Part shown: positions 45,136 to 54,512 of the stretch, in pieces
Layout of the letters: each line of letters begins with the position of its first letter
Numbering within the stretch: the first letter of the stretch is position 1
Assembly (NCBI RefSeq): GCF_022968795.1
Contig: NZ_JALJRB010000009.1
Coordinates: forward strand, 62,001-126,000
Direction: 5' to 3'
DNA: 64,000 nt
Source: Desulfatitalea alkaliphila
GTDB taxonomy: Bacteria; Desulfobacterota; Desulfobacteria; Desulfobacterales; Desulfosarcinaceae
Notes under the pieces: generated by a model
What the model saw: the letters and a program-made list of their open reading frames with translations, nothing else
The model's database searches: none
Told to the model about the DNA's origin: nothing
Made by a program: the position numbers and the translations under genes

Positions 45136-47367
45136 ATGAAGGGAATACCGCAGACCCTCAAATCGATGCTCCCCAGTGACGAGAAGCGCCGGCGAAAAAG
45201 GGAGCTGGTACTGATCGCGGTCATCTTTCCCATCGTGATCCTGCTGGCTTTCGTGTTCAATCGCAGCCTCTCCTTCAGCGGCGACTTTCCGGTCTCCAGC
45301 CAGATCGTGATGTTCATTCTGATCAACATCAATCTGCTGTTGATTCTGCTGCTGATCTTTCTGGTGTTCCGCAACCTGGTCAAATTGCTCTACGACCGCA
45401 AGCGCAAGGTGATGGGCGCCAGACTGCGCACCCGCTTGGTGGTGGCCTTCGTGATCCTGACCCTGCTGCCGGCGTCGGTGCTTTTTTTCTTCTCCATCAG
45501 CTTCATCACCAGCAGCATCGATTTCTGGTTCAATGTGCCCATCGAACAGGCCCTGGAAAATTCGCTGCGGGTCGGCCACAGCCTCTATGACCGGGCGGAA
45601 CAGGAGAGCCGCTTTTTGATCGAACGGGTGGCCTACCAGATCGAACGCAAAGGCATGTTGGAACAGGGACCCCAGGCGGGTCTGGCCAACTACATGCAGG
45701 TCGTGCAGCGGGAGTTCAATCTTGACGGCATCGAGGTGTACGGTGCCAATGCCGATCGTCTCAGCGCTTCCCTGGCACCGGTGTTGGAAGACGGCGCCTT
45801 TCCGGAAATCAGCGCCAGCCATTTGATGAAGAAGCCCGTGTCCCGGGGCGTGCACACCATCTCCACGGCCGTCGGCGAAGGGGAGCTGCTGCGCACCATC
45901 GGAACGGTACCTTTCGACGCGGCCCCGGAAGCGGCCAAAGGATTTGTGGCCATTACCTCCTACATTTCGCCCGAAGTGGCCGAGAACATGGCCTCCATCG
46001 TTCGCGGCTACGAGGAGTATCAGCAGGTCATTCTCCTCAAACGGCCCATTCAGACCTTCTATTTCGCCACCTTGTCGGTGGTGGCCCTGCTGGTGGTCTT
46101 CTGCGCGGTATGGCTCGGATTTTACGTGGCCAAGACCATCACCATCCCCATCTTGCGGCTGGCCGACGGCACGCGCCGGGTGGCCGAAGGGGATCTGAGC
46201 TTTGCCCTGGATGTTCAGGCCGACGACGAGATCGATTACCTGGTGTCGGCTTTCAACAAGATGACCCGGGACCTGCGCATCGGCCGGGAGCAGCTTGAGC
46301 TGTCGGCCCAGATGTTGCGTGAGCAGAACATCGAAATCGAATCCCGGCGGCGTTACATGGAGATTGTGCTCAAGAACGTTTCCGCCGGGGTCATCACCCT
46401 GGATGCCGAGGGCAACATCACCACCTTCAACACATCGGCCGAGCGCATGCTCAACCTGCGGGCCGGCGACATCTTGAAGAAAAACATCAAGACCCTGTTG
46501 ACCGGTGACCGGCTGCAGTTGGCCGAAGAGATCATGGGCAAACTGACCAGCGGCCGGCAGGAGGCGCTGGAGGTGCCCCTGCGCCTGACCATCGACGGCC
46601 GCCCCCGCAGCTTTTTGGCTTATATCAACGTGCTCAAAGATGAGATGGGTCAACAGGTGGGGGTGGTGATGGTGATCGACGACCTGACCGAGTTGGAGAA
46701 AGCCCAGCGCATGGCCGCCTGGCGGGAAGTGGCCCGGCGCATCGCCCATGAGGTGAAAAATCCGCTGACCCCCATCAGCTTGTCGGCCCAGCGGCTGCAG
46801 CGAAAATTCGCCCAGCAGGTGGATGATCCCGTTTTCGAAGAGTGTACCCGGATGATCACCACCCAGGTGGAGTTGATCCGCAACCTGGTCAACGAGTTTT
46901 CCGCCTTTGCCCGCTTTCCCGCCGCCGAACCCAAACCGTGCGCCATGGGTCCGATTATCGCGGAGATCGTCGGGCTCTACAAGGAGGGCTACCCCGGCCT
47001 GGAATTCCAGGTGCAGATTCAGGATGCCCTGCCGCCCATGAGCCTGGACCGGCAGCAGATCAAGCAGGCCATGCTGAACCTGGTGGACAACGCCATCGCC
47101 GCTGTTCGCATGCGCGGCACCATCCGAATCCTTGTTTCTCATGATGCCATATTGAAGCGTGTGCGCATCGAGGTGGCCGATGACGGTGTCGGCATCTCCG
47201 ACGAAGACAAGATCCGACTGTTCGAGCCCAACTTCTCGACCAAAAAAAGCGGCATGGGGTTGGGTCTGACCATCGTGCACAGCATCATCAGCGACCACGG
47301 GGGCACCATCAGCGTGCAAGACAACCATCCGCAAGGCGCCAAATTTGTCGTCGAGTTGCCGACATAG
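45136..47367 (+). CDS. NtrY-like sensor histidine kinase
   Basis: 743 residues: two N-terminal membrane helices (LVLIAVIFPIVILLAF, IVMFILININLLLILLLIFLVF), a third and a periplasmic domain (about 95-300), a last helix (FATLSVVALLVVFCAVWLGF), HAMP, a PAS domain (VLKNVSAGVITLDAEGN), HisKA with phospho-acceptor His538 in RRIAHEVKNPLTP, and HATPase_c (VADDGVGI, GMGLGLTIV). This is the NtrY layout, usually linked to nitrogen or redox control. The NtrX-like regulator begins 24 bases after its stop. The start is uncertain by a few codons. Confidence 0.93.
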   Translation: MKGIPQTLKSMLPSDEKRRRKRELVLIAVIFPIVILLAFVFNRSLSFSGDFPVSSQIVMFILININLLLILLLIFLVFRNLVKLLYDRKRKVMGARLRTRLVVAFVILTLLPASVLFFFSISFITSSIDFWFNVPIEQALENSLRVGHSLYDRAEQESRFLIERVAYQIERKGMLEQGPQAGLANYMQVVQREFNLDGIEVYGANADRLSASLAPVLEDGAFPEISASHLMKKPVSRGVHTISTAVGEGELLRTIGTVPFDAAPEAAKGFVAITSYISPEVAENMASIVRGYEEYQQVILLKRPIQTFYFATLSVVALLVVFCAVWLGFYVAKTITIPILRLADGTRRVAEGDLSFALDVQADDEIDYLVSAFNKMTRDLRIGREQLELSAQMLREQNIEIESRRRYMEIVLKNVSAGVITLDAEGNITTFNTSAERMLNLRAGDILKKNIKTLLTGDRLQLAEEIMGKLTSGRQEALEVPLRLTIDGRPRSFLAYINVLKDEMGQQVGVVMVIDDLTELEKAQRMAAWREVARRIAHEVKNPLTPISLSAQRLQRKFAQQVDDPVFEECTRMITTQVELIRNLVNEFSAFARFPAAEPKPCAMGPIIAEIVGLYKEGYPGLEFQVQIQDALPPMSLDRQQIKQAMLNLVDNAIAAVRMRGTIRILVSHDAILKRVRIEVADDGVGISDEDKIRLFEPNFSTKKSGMGLGLTIVHSIISDHGGTISVQDNHPQGAKFVVELPT

Positions 47368-47391
47368 TCGCAAACCGAAAGGACCACTGAA

Positions 47392-48756
47392 ATGTTTCCA
47401 ACCATCATGATCGTGGATGATGAACCTTCCATCGTGCAATCCTTGAAAGGCTTGTTGACCGACGAAGGGTTTGAGGTATTGACCGCCGCCAACGGCTACG
47501 AAGCGCTGCAACTGTTGGAGACCGAAGCGCCCGACATGGTGTTGCTGGACATCTGGATGCCCGGCATCGACGGCATCGAAACCCTCAAGGAGATCAAAAA
47601 GGGCAGTCCTCACACCCAGGTGGTGATGATCACCGGCCACGGCACCATTGAAACCGCCGTGCAGGCCACAAAATTGGGCGCTTTCGATTTCATCGAAAAG
47701 CCATTGTCCATCGACAAGGTGATCGTGGCCATCAACAACGCCCTCAATTTTCGCCGTTTGGAAGAAGAAAACCAATATTTGCGCCGAAAGACCATCGCCA
47801 AGCACGCCATTACGGGCAACAGCGGGCCGGTGCAGCAGCTGCGGGAAGCCATCCTGCGCGTGGCCCCCACCGAAAGCTGGGTGTTGATCAAGGGCGAAAA
47901 CGGGACCGGTAAGGAGCTCGTGGCGCGGAACATCCACCACATGAGCCGGCGCGCCGGCCGCCCCTTTATCGACGTCAACTGTGCCGCCATTCCCGAAGAG
48001 CTGATCGAAAGCGAGCTGTTCGGGCATGAAAAAGGAGCCTTCACCGGCGCCTCCGGCAAGAAGGTGGGCAAGTTCCAGATGGCGGACAAGGGCTCGCTCT
48101 TTCTGGACGAAATCGGCGACATGAGCCTGAAAACCCAAGCCAAAATTTTGCGCGTGCTGCAAGAGAAACAGTTTCAGCGCGTGGGTGGCGGCCGCACCTT
48201 GTATGTGGATGTGCGGGTCATCGCCGCCACCAATAAAAACCTGGAAGAAGAGATCGAAAAGGGTACCTTTCGCGAAGATCTCTACTACCGCCTCAATGTG
48301 GTGCCCATCGAAGTACCCTCTTTGCGGAACCGGGCCGAAGACCTTGCCATGTTGGTGGATGTGTTTTTCGAGGAAGCGGCCCAGAAAAACCGCGCTCCCC
48401 AAAAAAGCATGGCACCCGATGCCGTGGCGCTGCTGCTAAATTACGGCTGGCCCGGCAATGTGCGGGAGCTCAAGAACCTGATCGAGCGGCTGGCGATCAT
48501 GGTGAGCGATACGGTGATCACCGCCGACCATCTGCCCAAACCGTACAACCCCAAAACGGCCGTTGCCGGCACCCAGGCCGTGGACACTTTTTTCAATCAT
48601 CAAGAGCTCAAAGCGGCCAAGGAACATTTCGAACACCACTTCATTCAACGCAAATTGATGGAAAACGACTACAATATCACCCACACCGCCAAGGCCATCG
48701 GCGTGGAACGCAGTTATCTGCACCGGCGCATCAAAAAACTGGCCAAAAACAAATAA
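47392..48756 (+). CDS. NtrX/NtrC-like sigma54-dependent response regulator
   Basis: 454 residues: a receiver with Asp53 (MVLLDIWMPG), an AAA+ sigma54-interaction domain (GENGTGKE Walker A, ESELFGHEKGAFTGA with the sigma54 contact GAFTGA, GSLFLDEIGDM, WPGNVRELKN) and a Fis-type helix-turn-helix (NITHTAKAIGVERSYLHRRIKKL). It activates sigma54 promoters after phosphorylation by the upstream NtrY-like kinase. The targets are not evident. AAAGGA precedes the ATG. Confidence 0.95.
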   Translation: MFPTIMIVDDEPSIVQSLKGLLTDEGFEVLTAANGYEALQLLETEAPDMVLLDIWMPGIDGIETLKEIKKGSPHTQVVMITGHGTIETAVQATKLGAFDFIEKPLSIDKVIVAINNALNFRRLEEENQYLRRKTIAKHAITGNSGPVQQLREAILRVAPTESWVLIKGENGTGKELVARNIHHMSRRAGRPFIDVNCAAIPEELIESELFGHEKGAFTGASGKKVGKFQMADKGSLFLDEIGDMSLKTQAKILRVLQEKQFQRVGGGRTLYVDVRVIAATNKNLEEEIEKGTFREDLYYRLNVVPIEVPSLRNRAEDLAMLVDVFFEEAAQKNRAPQKSMAPDAVALLLNYGWPGNVRELKNLIERLAIMVSDTVITADHLPKPYNPKTAVAGTQAVDTFFNHQELKAAKEHFEHHFIQRKLMENDYNITHTAKAIGVERSYLHRRIKKLAKNK

Positions 48757-48769
48757 CAAGGGCGGCGCG

Positions 48770-49330
48770 GTGCGTATCATCGGCGGCACACTCAGGGGTC
48801 GCAAACTGGCGACGGTGCGCGGTTCGGCCATCCGGCCCACCGCCGACCGGGTGCGCGAAGCGCTCTTCAACATTCTCGGCGTGCGCGCCGTGACGGCGAG
48901 CCATGTGCTGGATCTGTTCGCCGGCACCGGCGCCATGGGAATGGAAGCCCTCAGCCGCGGCGCCCGGCAAGCTGTTTTCGTTGATCGGTCAGCCGCGGCC
49001 ATCGCCCTGCTGCGGCGCAACCTGGCCATTTGCCGGCTGGAAGCCTGCAGCCGCGTGATCCAATGGAACATCGCCCAAAACCTCAATCCGCTGCGGGCGT
49101 ACCCCCGGACCTTCGATCTGGTGTTCATGGACCCCCCCTATGGGCAGGGCCTGATCGCCCCCTGCCTGGAGCGCCTGGCCGCCTGCGGCGCGTTGGCGAC
49201 GGGCGCCGTGATCGTGGTCGAACACTCGCCGGACGAGGCCCTCGGCGCACCGCCGCCGGGGTTGACCCGCATTGATTTTCGCCGCTACGGCCGGACGGCC
49301 GTCACCCTGTTTTTAGTGCATGAGCCCTGA
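48770..49330 (+). CDS. rsmD: 16S rRNA (guanine966-N2)-methyltransferase RsmD
   Basis: 186 residues from a GTG start. Seen: MRIIGGTLRGRKL, RPTADRVREALFNIL, the SAM site VLDLFAGTGAMGMEALSRGA and catalytic MDPPY. It methylates G966 of 16S rRNA. It stands before coaD, the common rsmD-coaD pairing, though 273 bases separate them here. Confidence 0.95.
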   Translation: MRIIGGTLRGRKLATVRGSAIRPTADRVREALFNILGVRAVTASHVLDLFAGTGAMGMEALSRGARQAVFVDRSAAAIALLRRNLAICRLEACSRVIQWNIAQNLNPLRAYPRTFDLVFMDPPYGQGLIAPCLERLAACGALATGAVIVVEHSPDEALGAPPPGLTRIDFRRYGRTAVTLFLVHEP

Positions 49331-49505
49331 CAGGCCGGTTTCAAATTTTGGGTGGTAAGTTTTAAGTTGAAGGAATTCTATCGATTAGAGATGGTTGGGG
49401 GTGCGGTTGTTTCGTGGGCGGCACCGGCAATTGGTTGCCATTGGCCGAAGGCCAAGCGGTTATTCACATAGGCGGCGCCAACGGTGGGCCGGTGTGGTGA
49501 TGCCA

Positions 49506-49534
49506 TTGCAAGCAGCGGATCTATATGCTAGATA
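49506..49534 (+). promoter_or_regulatory. Candidate sigma70 promoter for coaD
   Basis: TTGCAA (49506-49511) and TAGATA (49529-49534) are 17 bases apart, about 70 bases before the coaD ATG. Confidence 0.35.
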
Positions 49535-49603
49535 CACTGCGCCGAGACGCTGAACCCCAGTGGATCCCCATCGATCATCTTCAAAGCGAAACGGAAGGCG
49601 CCC

Positions 49604-50119
49604 ATGGAAAGAATTGCGGTATATCCCGGCTCGTTCGATCCCGTGACCAACGGCCATGTGGACATCGTGCAACGGGCAAGGAAGCTGTTCGATCGAATTA
49701 TCGTGGCCATCTTGCACAACCCCGCCAAGAAGACCTTGTTCACCATTGAGGAGCGGTTGGACATGCTGCGCGAAAGCATGCACCATATTCCAGGGCTTTC
49801 CTTTGATGTGTTCAACGGCCTGCTGGTGGAATATGTTCAGAACCAGGGTGCCCACGCGATTCTGCGGGGCATGCGGGCCGTTTCCGACTTCGAGTACGAG
49901 TTTCAGTTGGCGTTGATGAACCGCAAGCTCAACCGCGATATCGAGACCGTCTTTCTGATGACCGGCATGCGTTGGTTTTTCACCAGCTCTTCGATTATCA
50001 AGGAGGCAGCCTTGTTCGGCGGCGATATCGCCGACATGGTGCCGCCTTTGGTCTATGAGCGCCTGGCGAACAAGTTCGAGGCCTTGGGCCAGGCCAGGGG
50101 CATGACGGAGCAGACTTAG
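49604..50119 (+). CDS. coaD: Pantetheine-phosphate adenylyltransferase
   Basis: 171 residues with AVYPGSFDPVTNGHVDIV (the T/HxGH motif), HNPAKK, RGMRAVSDFEYEFQLALMNR and FTSSSIIKE. It makes dephospho-CoA from 4'-phosphopantetheine and ATP. The length is slightly above the usual 160 because of a C-terminal tail. Confidence 0.97.
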   Translation: MERIAVYPGSFDPVTNGHVDIVQRARKLFDRIIVAILHNPAKKTLFTIEERLDMLRESMHHIPGLSFDVFNGLLVEYVQNQGAHAILRGMRAVSDFEYEFQLALMNRKLNRDIETVFLMTGMRWFFTSSSIIKEAALFGGDIADMVPPLVYERLANKFEALGQARGMTEQT

Positions 50120-50189
50120 GGGTTGATAGGTTCTTTGCCGTAATCTTGGCGGGCCGGATGCGTTTGCACAAGGAGCCGGAAGGCTTATA

Positions 50190-51107
50190 ATGGATTTGTG
50201 GCAATTGAAGATCTTCTGCAAAGTGGTGGAGCTGCAAAGCTTTTCCAAAGCCGGTGAGGCGGTTCACCTTTCCCAGCCCACCATCAGCAGCCACATCAAG
50301 GATCTGGAAGTCCACTTCGGCACCCGGTTGATCGATCGTTTGGCCCGGCAGGCCCAGCCCACCAAAGCCGGTGAACTGCTTTACGCCCATGCCTGCCGTT
50401 TGATGGCCCTGCGGGACGAAACCGAGTCGGCCATGGCGCAGTTTGTGGGCAAGGTCAGGGGCCGTTTGACCGTCGGCGGCAGCACCATTCCCGGAGCCTA
50501 TGTGTTGCCACGGGTGATCGGGGATTTTGCGCGTTCCTATCCCGGGGTGCGGGTGGCGTTGCGGGTCGGCGACACGGCCGATGTGCTCGCAGGAATCGGT
50601 GACGGCCACATCGAACTGGGCATTGTGGGCGCGCACGCCGAAGAGAAACGATTCCAACAGGTGCCCATACTGGAAGACGAAATGTGCCTGGTGGTGCCGC
50701 CCCGGCATCGATGGACCGCGCATGATGCCGTCGCCATGCAAGCGTTGTCGGCCGAGCCGTTCATTCTCCGCGAAAGCGGATCGGGCACCCTGAAAGCGTT
50801 GGCCCGCATGCTGGAAGGCGAGGGGTATCGCCTGGCGGATTTGAATGTGGTGGCCGAGATGGGCAGCACGGAAGCGGTGCGCCAGGCCATTAAGAGCGGC
50901 GTCGGCGTATCGGTGTTGTCGGCCATGGCCGTGGCCGAAGATCTCGAAGCCGGTACGTTGAAACGGCTGACCGTCGGCAGCAAACCCTTCAAGCGCAACT
51001 TCTACCTGACCCGGCACCGGCAACGCACCATGTCCCCGCTTTGCAAGGCATTTGCCGTGTTTGTGGGGGATCGCTGGAAGGTGGCGGCCGTCAAGAATTG
51101 GGTGTAA
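50190..51107 (+). CDS. LysR-family transcriptional regulator
   Basis: 305 residues: an N-terminal winged helix ([37 protein letters not shown] reads as the LysR consensus over the first 60 residues) and a periplasmic-binding-like effector domain ([31 protein letters not shown]). The start resembles LysR proteins linked to selenium metabolism in delta-proteobacteria, an impression from memory that needs a search. It stands between coaD and metK, and the target is unknown. Confidence 0.92.
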   Translation: MDLWQLKIFCKVVELQSFSKAGEAVHLSQPTISSHIKDLEVHFGTRLIDRLARQAQPTKAGELLYAHACRLMALRDETESAMAQFVGKVRGRLTVGGSTIPGAYVLPRVIGDFARSYPGVRVALRVGDTADVLAGIGDGHIELGIVGAHAEEKRFQQVPILEDEMCLVVPPRHRWTAHDAVAMQALSAEPFILRESGSGTLKALARMLEGEGYRLADLNVVAEMGSTEAVRQAIKSGVGVSVLSAMAVAEDLEAGTLKRLTVGSKPFKRNFYLTRHRQRTMSPLCKAFAVFVGDRWKVAAVKNWV

Positions 51108-51201
51108 GGGCCCTGGCGCCGCATCGGGAACATTGCCGGTGCGCGGGTTGGCGCTTTTCCGAAGGATGGAGCCATCTTTATCAAATAAAAGGAGACCGCA
51201 T

Positions 51202-52371
51202 ATGAGCAAGGAACGCTATTTCTTCACCTCGGAATCGGTGACCGAAGGCCATCCCGACAAGGTGGCGGACGCCATTTCCGATGCCGTTTTGGACGCCATC
51301 ATGGCCCGGGACAAGCAGTGCCGGGTGGCATGCGAAACCTTGGTCACCACCGGGCTGGCTTTCATCGCCGGCGAGATCACCACTTCCTGTTACGTGGATA
51401 TGCCGGAGATCGTGCGCAACACCATTCGCGAAATCGGCTACAGCTCTTCCCAAATGGGCTTCGACTGGCAAACCTGCTCGGTGATCACCAGTATCGGGCA
51501 TCAGTCCCCCGACATCGCCCAAGGGGTCAATACGGGCGACGGGCTATACAAGGAACAGGGCGCCGGGGACCAGGGATTGATGTTCGGTTATGCCACGGAC
51601 GAAACGCCGGAATTGATGCCCATGCCCATCATGTACGCCCACAAACTGACCCGGCGCCTGGCCCAAGTGCGCAAAAACGGCGCCCTCGATTTTCTGCGCC
51701 CCGATGGCAAGTCCCAGGTGACCATCGAATATGAGAACGGTACCCCCCTGCGGGTCGACACGGTGGTGATCTCTTCCCAGCACAAACCGGATGTCACCTA
51801 TGACGACCTGCGGGAGGCGATCATCGAGGAGGTGATCAAAAAGGTGATCCCACGGGAGATGATCGATGGGGACACCCGCTATTTCATCAACCCTACCGGT
51901 CGCTTCGTCGTGGGCGGCCCCATGGGTGATTGCGGCCTGACCGGCCGTAAAATCATCGTCGACACCTACGGCGGGCAGGGCAGCCACGGCGGCGGCTGTT
52001 TTTCCGGCAAGGACCCCTCCAAGGTGGACCGCAGCGCCAGTTACATGGGACGCTATGTCGCCAAGAATCTGGTGGCCGCGGGGTTGGCCAAGAAATGCGA
52101 AGTGCAGGTGGCCTACGCCATCGGCGTTGCCGAACCGGTTTCGGTGATGGTCGATTTCTTCGGCACGGGCAACATCCGGGAAAGTGAGGCCCGCCGTATC
52201 CTTCTGGAAACCTTCGACCTTCGGCCGGCGGCCATCATCGAACAGCTGGACCTGCTGCGCCCCATTTATCGCAAAACCGCCGCCTACGGCCATTTCGGCC
52301 GCAACGAGCCGGAATTTTCATGGGAGCGGACCGATATGGCGGAAACCATCCGCGGCAAGGCCGGCTTGTAA
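51202..52371 (+). CDS. metK: S-adenosylmethionine synthetase
   Basis: 389 residues. Seen: [38 protein letters not shown], and [16 protein letters not shown] with [12 protein letters not shown] before it. It forms S-adenosylmethionine from methionine and ATP. AAAGGAGA lies upstream of the ATG at 51202; the longer frame is not supported. A hairpin (51121-51144, one G-T pair) precedes it in the gap after the LysR gene. I found no match to a known SAM riboswitch class. Confidence 0.98.
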   Translation: MSKERYFFTSESVTEGHPDKVADAISDAVLDAIMARDKQCRVACETLVTTGLAFIAGEITTSCYVDMPEIVRNTIREIGYSSSQMGFDWQTCSVITSIGHQSPDIAQGVNTGDGLYKEQGAGDQGLMFGYATDETPELMPMPIMYAHKLTRRLAQVRKNGALDFLRPDGKSQVTIEYENGTPLRVDTVVISSQHKPDVTYDDLREAIIEEVIKKVIPREMIDGDTRYFINPTGRFVVGGPMGDCGLTGRKIIVDTYGGQGSHGGGCFSGKDPSKVDRSASYMGRYVAKNLVAAGLAKKCEVQVAYAIGVAEPVSVMVDFFGTGNIRESEARRILLETFDLRPAAIIEQLDLLRPIYRKTAAYGHFGRNEPEFSWERTDMAETIRGKAGL

Positions 52372-52479
52372 CACCGCCGTTGTGCAAGGACGGCCTTCAA
52401 GGGAGCTGTCCGTGACAAGGGCACCAAGATGCATTATTTTTCTCAGTAAAGCTATTTCAACAAAGGAGGACAGCATTCC

Positions 52480-53931
52480 ATGCCGGTTGCAACAATCAAG
52501 AAACCGTCCCAATACCTCGAGGTCGATCCGGCCTTGCCCTACAAAGTCGCCGATATAGCGCTGGCGCCCCTGGGACACCAGGAGATGGCCCTTGCGGAAA
52601 ACGAGATGCCCGGTTTGATGGCGGTGCGGGCCAAATACGGTCCCCAAAAGCCCCTCAAGGGGTTGAAAGTGATGGGCAGTTTGCACATGACCATCCAGAC
52701 CGCCATGCTCATCGATACCTTGAAGCTGCTGGGTGCGGACATCCGCTGGGCGTCGTGCAACATCTTCAGCACCCAGGACCATGCGGCGGCCGCCATCGCC
52801 GAAAAGGGTTCGGCGGCGGTGTTCGCCTGGAAAGGGGAAACCCTGGCCGAATACTGGTGGTGCACCGAACAGGCCCTGATCTGGCCCGACGGCAGCGGCC
52901 CCGATCTGATCGTGGATGACGGCGGCGACGCCACCATGTACATCCACCAGGGCGTGGCGGTGGAAAAGGACCCCACCTTGTTCGATCAGACCTACGACAG
53001 CGAGGACATGCGACTGCTCATGGCGCGCCTCAAGGTGAGCTACGACCGCGATCCCGGATTCTGGACCCGCCTGGCTGCCAAGGTGCGCGGCGTGTCCGAA
53101 GAGACCACCACGGGGGTACACCGGCTTTACCAACTGCAAAAAAGCAACGAGCTGCTGTTTCCGGCCTTCAATGTCAACGATTCGGTCACCAAGTCCAAGT
53201 TCGACAATCTTTACGGCTGTCGGGAATCCCTGGCCGACGGGATCAAGCGGGCCACGGATGTCATGATGGCCGGTAAGGTGGTGGTGATCTGCGGTTACGG
53301 CGATGTCGGCAAAGGGTGCGCCCAATCCATGCGCGGTTACGGGGCGCGGGTGCTGATCACCGAAATCGATCCCATCTGTGCCTTGCAGGCGGCCATGGAG
53401 GGGTTTGAGGTGACCACCATGGAAGCCGCCGCGCCGGTGGGCGATATCTTCGTCAGCGCCACGGGATGCTGCGACGTGATTCGCGGAGAACACATGGAGA
53501 TGATGAAAGACGAGGCCATCATCTGCAATATCGGTCACTTCGACAGCGAGATCGAGATGCACTACCTGGAAAGCAGCGATGGCTGCCGCAGGGAACCCAT
53601 CAAACCCCAGGTGGATCGTTGGCGCTTGCAATCGGGCCGCTCCATCCTCGTGCTGGCCGAGGGGCGCCTGGTGAACCTGGGCTGCGCCACCGGACATCCC
53701 AGCTTTGTCATGAGCAACAGCTTCACCAACCAGTGCCTGGCCCAGATCGCCTTGGCCACCGAACCCCATGATAAAAAGGTTTACACCTTGCCCAAAACCC
53801 TGGACGAGGAGGTGGCGCGGCTGCACTTGGAACGGTTGGGGGTCAAGCTGACCCGTTTGACGGACAAGCAGGCCGCCTATTTGGGCGTGCCCCTGCAAGG
53901 CCCCTTCAAACCGGACCACTATCGGTATTGA
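52480..53931 (+). CDS. ahcY: Adenosylhomocysteinase
   Basis: 483 residues, with the long (bacterial/parasite-type) insertion. Seen: [54 protein letters not shown], the NAD site [14 protein letters not shown] and the C-terminal KPDHYRY. It hydrolyses S-adenosylhomocysteine to adenosine and homocysteine. AAAGGAGG precedes the ATG. It follows metK by 108 bases and is closed by a strong terminator. Confidence 0.98.
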   Translation: MPVATIKKPSQYLEVDPALPYKVADIALAPLGHQEMALAENEMPGLMAVRAKYGPQKPLKGLKVMGSLHMTIQTAMLIDTLKLLGADIRWASCNIFSTQDHAAAAIAEKGSAAVFAWKGETLAEYWWCTEQALIWPDGSGPDLIVDDGGDATMYIHQGVAVEKDPTLFDQTYDSEDMRLLMARLKVSYDRDPGFWTRLAAKVRGVSEETTTGVHRLYQLQKSNELLFPAFNVNDSVTKSKFDNLYGCRESLADGIKRATDVMMAGKVVVICGYGDVGKGCAQSMRGYGARVLITEIDPICALQAAMEGFEVTTMEAAAPVGDIFVSATGCCDVIRGEHMEMMKDEAIICNIGHFDSEIEMHYLESSDGCRREPIKPQVDRWRLQSGRSILVLAEGRLVNLGCATGHPSFVMSNSFTNQCLAQIALATEPHDKKVYTLPKTLDEEVARLHLERLGVKLTRLTDKQAAYLGVPLQGPFKPDHYRY

Positions 53932-53950
53932 TCTGTCAATCGGGGCTCCG

Positions 53951-53994
53951 AACAGCAAGGGCGGCATCCGTTAACGGATGCCGCCCTTGCTGTT
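53951..53994. terminator. Perfect 44-base palindromic terminator after ahcY
   Basis: A 20-bp perfect stem (53951-53970 with 53975-53994) and a TTAA centre make the whole 44 bases self-complementary. It is followed by GCGTTTC. It lies between ahcY and the convergent receiver gene, so it can serve both. Confidence 0.8.
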
Positions 53995-54000
53995 GCGTTT

Positions 54001-54013
54001 CGCGAGCCCTAAG
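54001..54013 (+). repeat. Copy 3 of the CGCGAGCCCT motif, containing a stop codon
   Basis: CGCGAGCCCTAAG, identical over 13 bases to the copy at 21653. Its reverse complement holds the TAG stop (54009-54011) of the receiver gene. Confidence 0.5.
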
Positions 54014-54398
54014 CGTCGCTGCCCACCACGAAACGGTCCACCAGCTCGAAGAGGTCTTTCAGGGCGAAGGGCCTTGCCAGAAAGGCGTCGGCGCCTAGTT
54101 CCACGGCCGGTATTTCGTCGGCCGGGTTGGCCGACATGGCGACGAAGTAGGTGCGCGGCTGCTCCTTTTTCAGATAGCGCAGCAACTCAAAGCCGCTCTT
54201 GCCGGGCAGGTGGACCGCCGAGAGCACCATGTGCACCGGCTTGCCCGCTCCGAGGAAATCCTGCAGCCCGTCCGCGTTTTCGAAGACGAGAATGTCCCTG
54301 TTGACGCTGTACATCATAACATTGACGATGAACTCCCGCGTCAAGGCTTCGTGATCGACAACGGCGATTTGAACATTGGGTATGATACGGCGCCTCAC
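54009..54398 (-). CDS. Receiver-like protein lacking the phospho-acceptor Asp
   Basis: 129 residues from a GTG start (54398). The open frame runs up to 54461 with no ribosome site, so the start is uncertain. The fold follows a CheY receiver (IAVVDHEALTREFI, then FELLRYLKKEQP, then GADAFLARPFALKDL), but the position of the phospho-acceptor reads VLSAVHLPG with Ala61 for Asp, and the usual Lys-Pro is Arg-Pro. It would not be phosphorylated in the normal way. Its stop lies inside the CGCGAGCCCT repeat. Confidence 0.75.
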   Translation of the reverse strand: MRRRIIPNVQIAVVDHEALTREFIVNVMMYSVNRDILVFENADGLQDFLGAGKPVHMVLSAVHLPGKSGFELLRYLKKEQPRTYFVAMSANPADEIPAVELGADAFLARPFALKDLFELVDRFVVGSDA

Positions 54399-54512
54399 CC
54401 GGTTTGAGCTACAACGCGAAGGGGTTTTGGGATCGATCAGCCGTTTGGCCCCCGCCACCAACGGCTGGGCCTTTTTATGCTGTTTCCCACCGGTCCGTCA
54501 AGGGCCTGTCGT

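Noticed and set aside
45082-48402. 1106-residue minus-strand open frame opposite the NtrY/NtrX-like genes
   Set aside because: It is His/Gln/Gly-rich, antisense to two well-supported genes and shows no domain. It is an effect of the G+C bias.
48989-49275. Short frames on both strands inside rsmD
   Set aside because: They are shadows of a well-supported gene in other frames.
51108-51201. SAM riboswitch upstream of metK
   Set aside because: Only a short hairpin (51121-51144) is present. No conserved core of the SAM, SAM-II or SAM/SAH classes could be recognised.
52372-52479. SAH riboswitch upstream of ahcY
   Set aside because: The leader is short and lacks the conserved core and pseudoknot of the SAH class.
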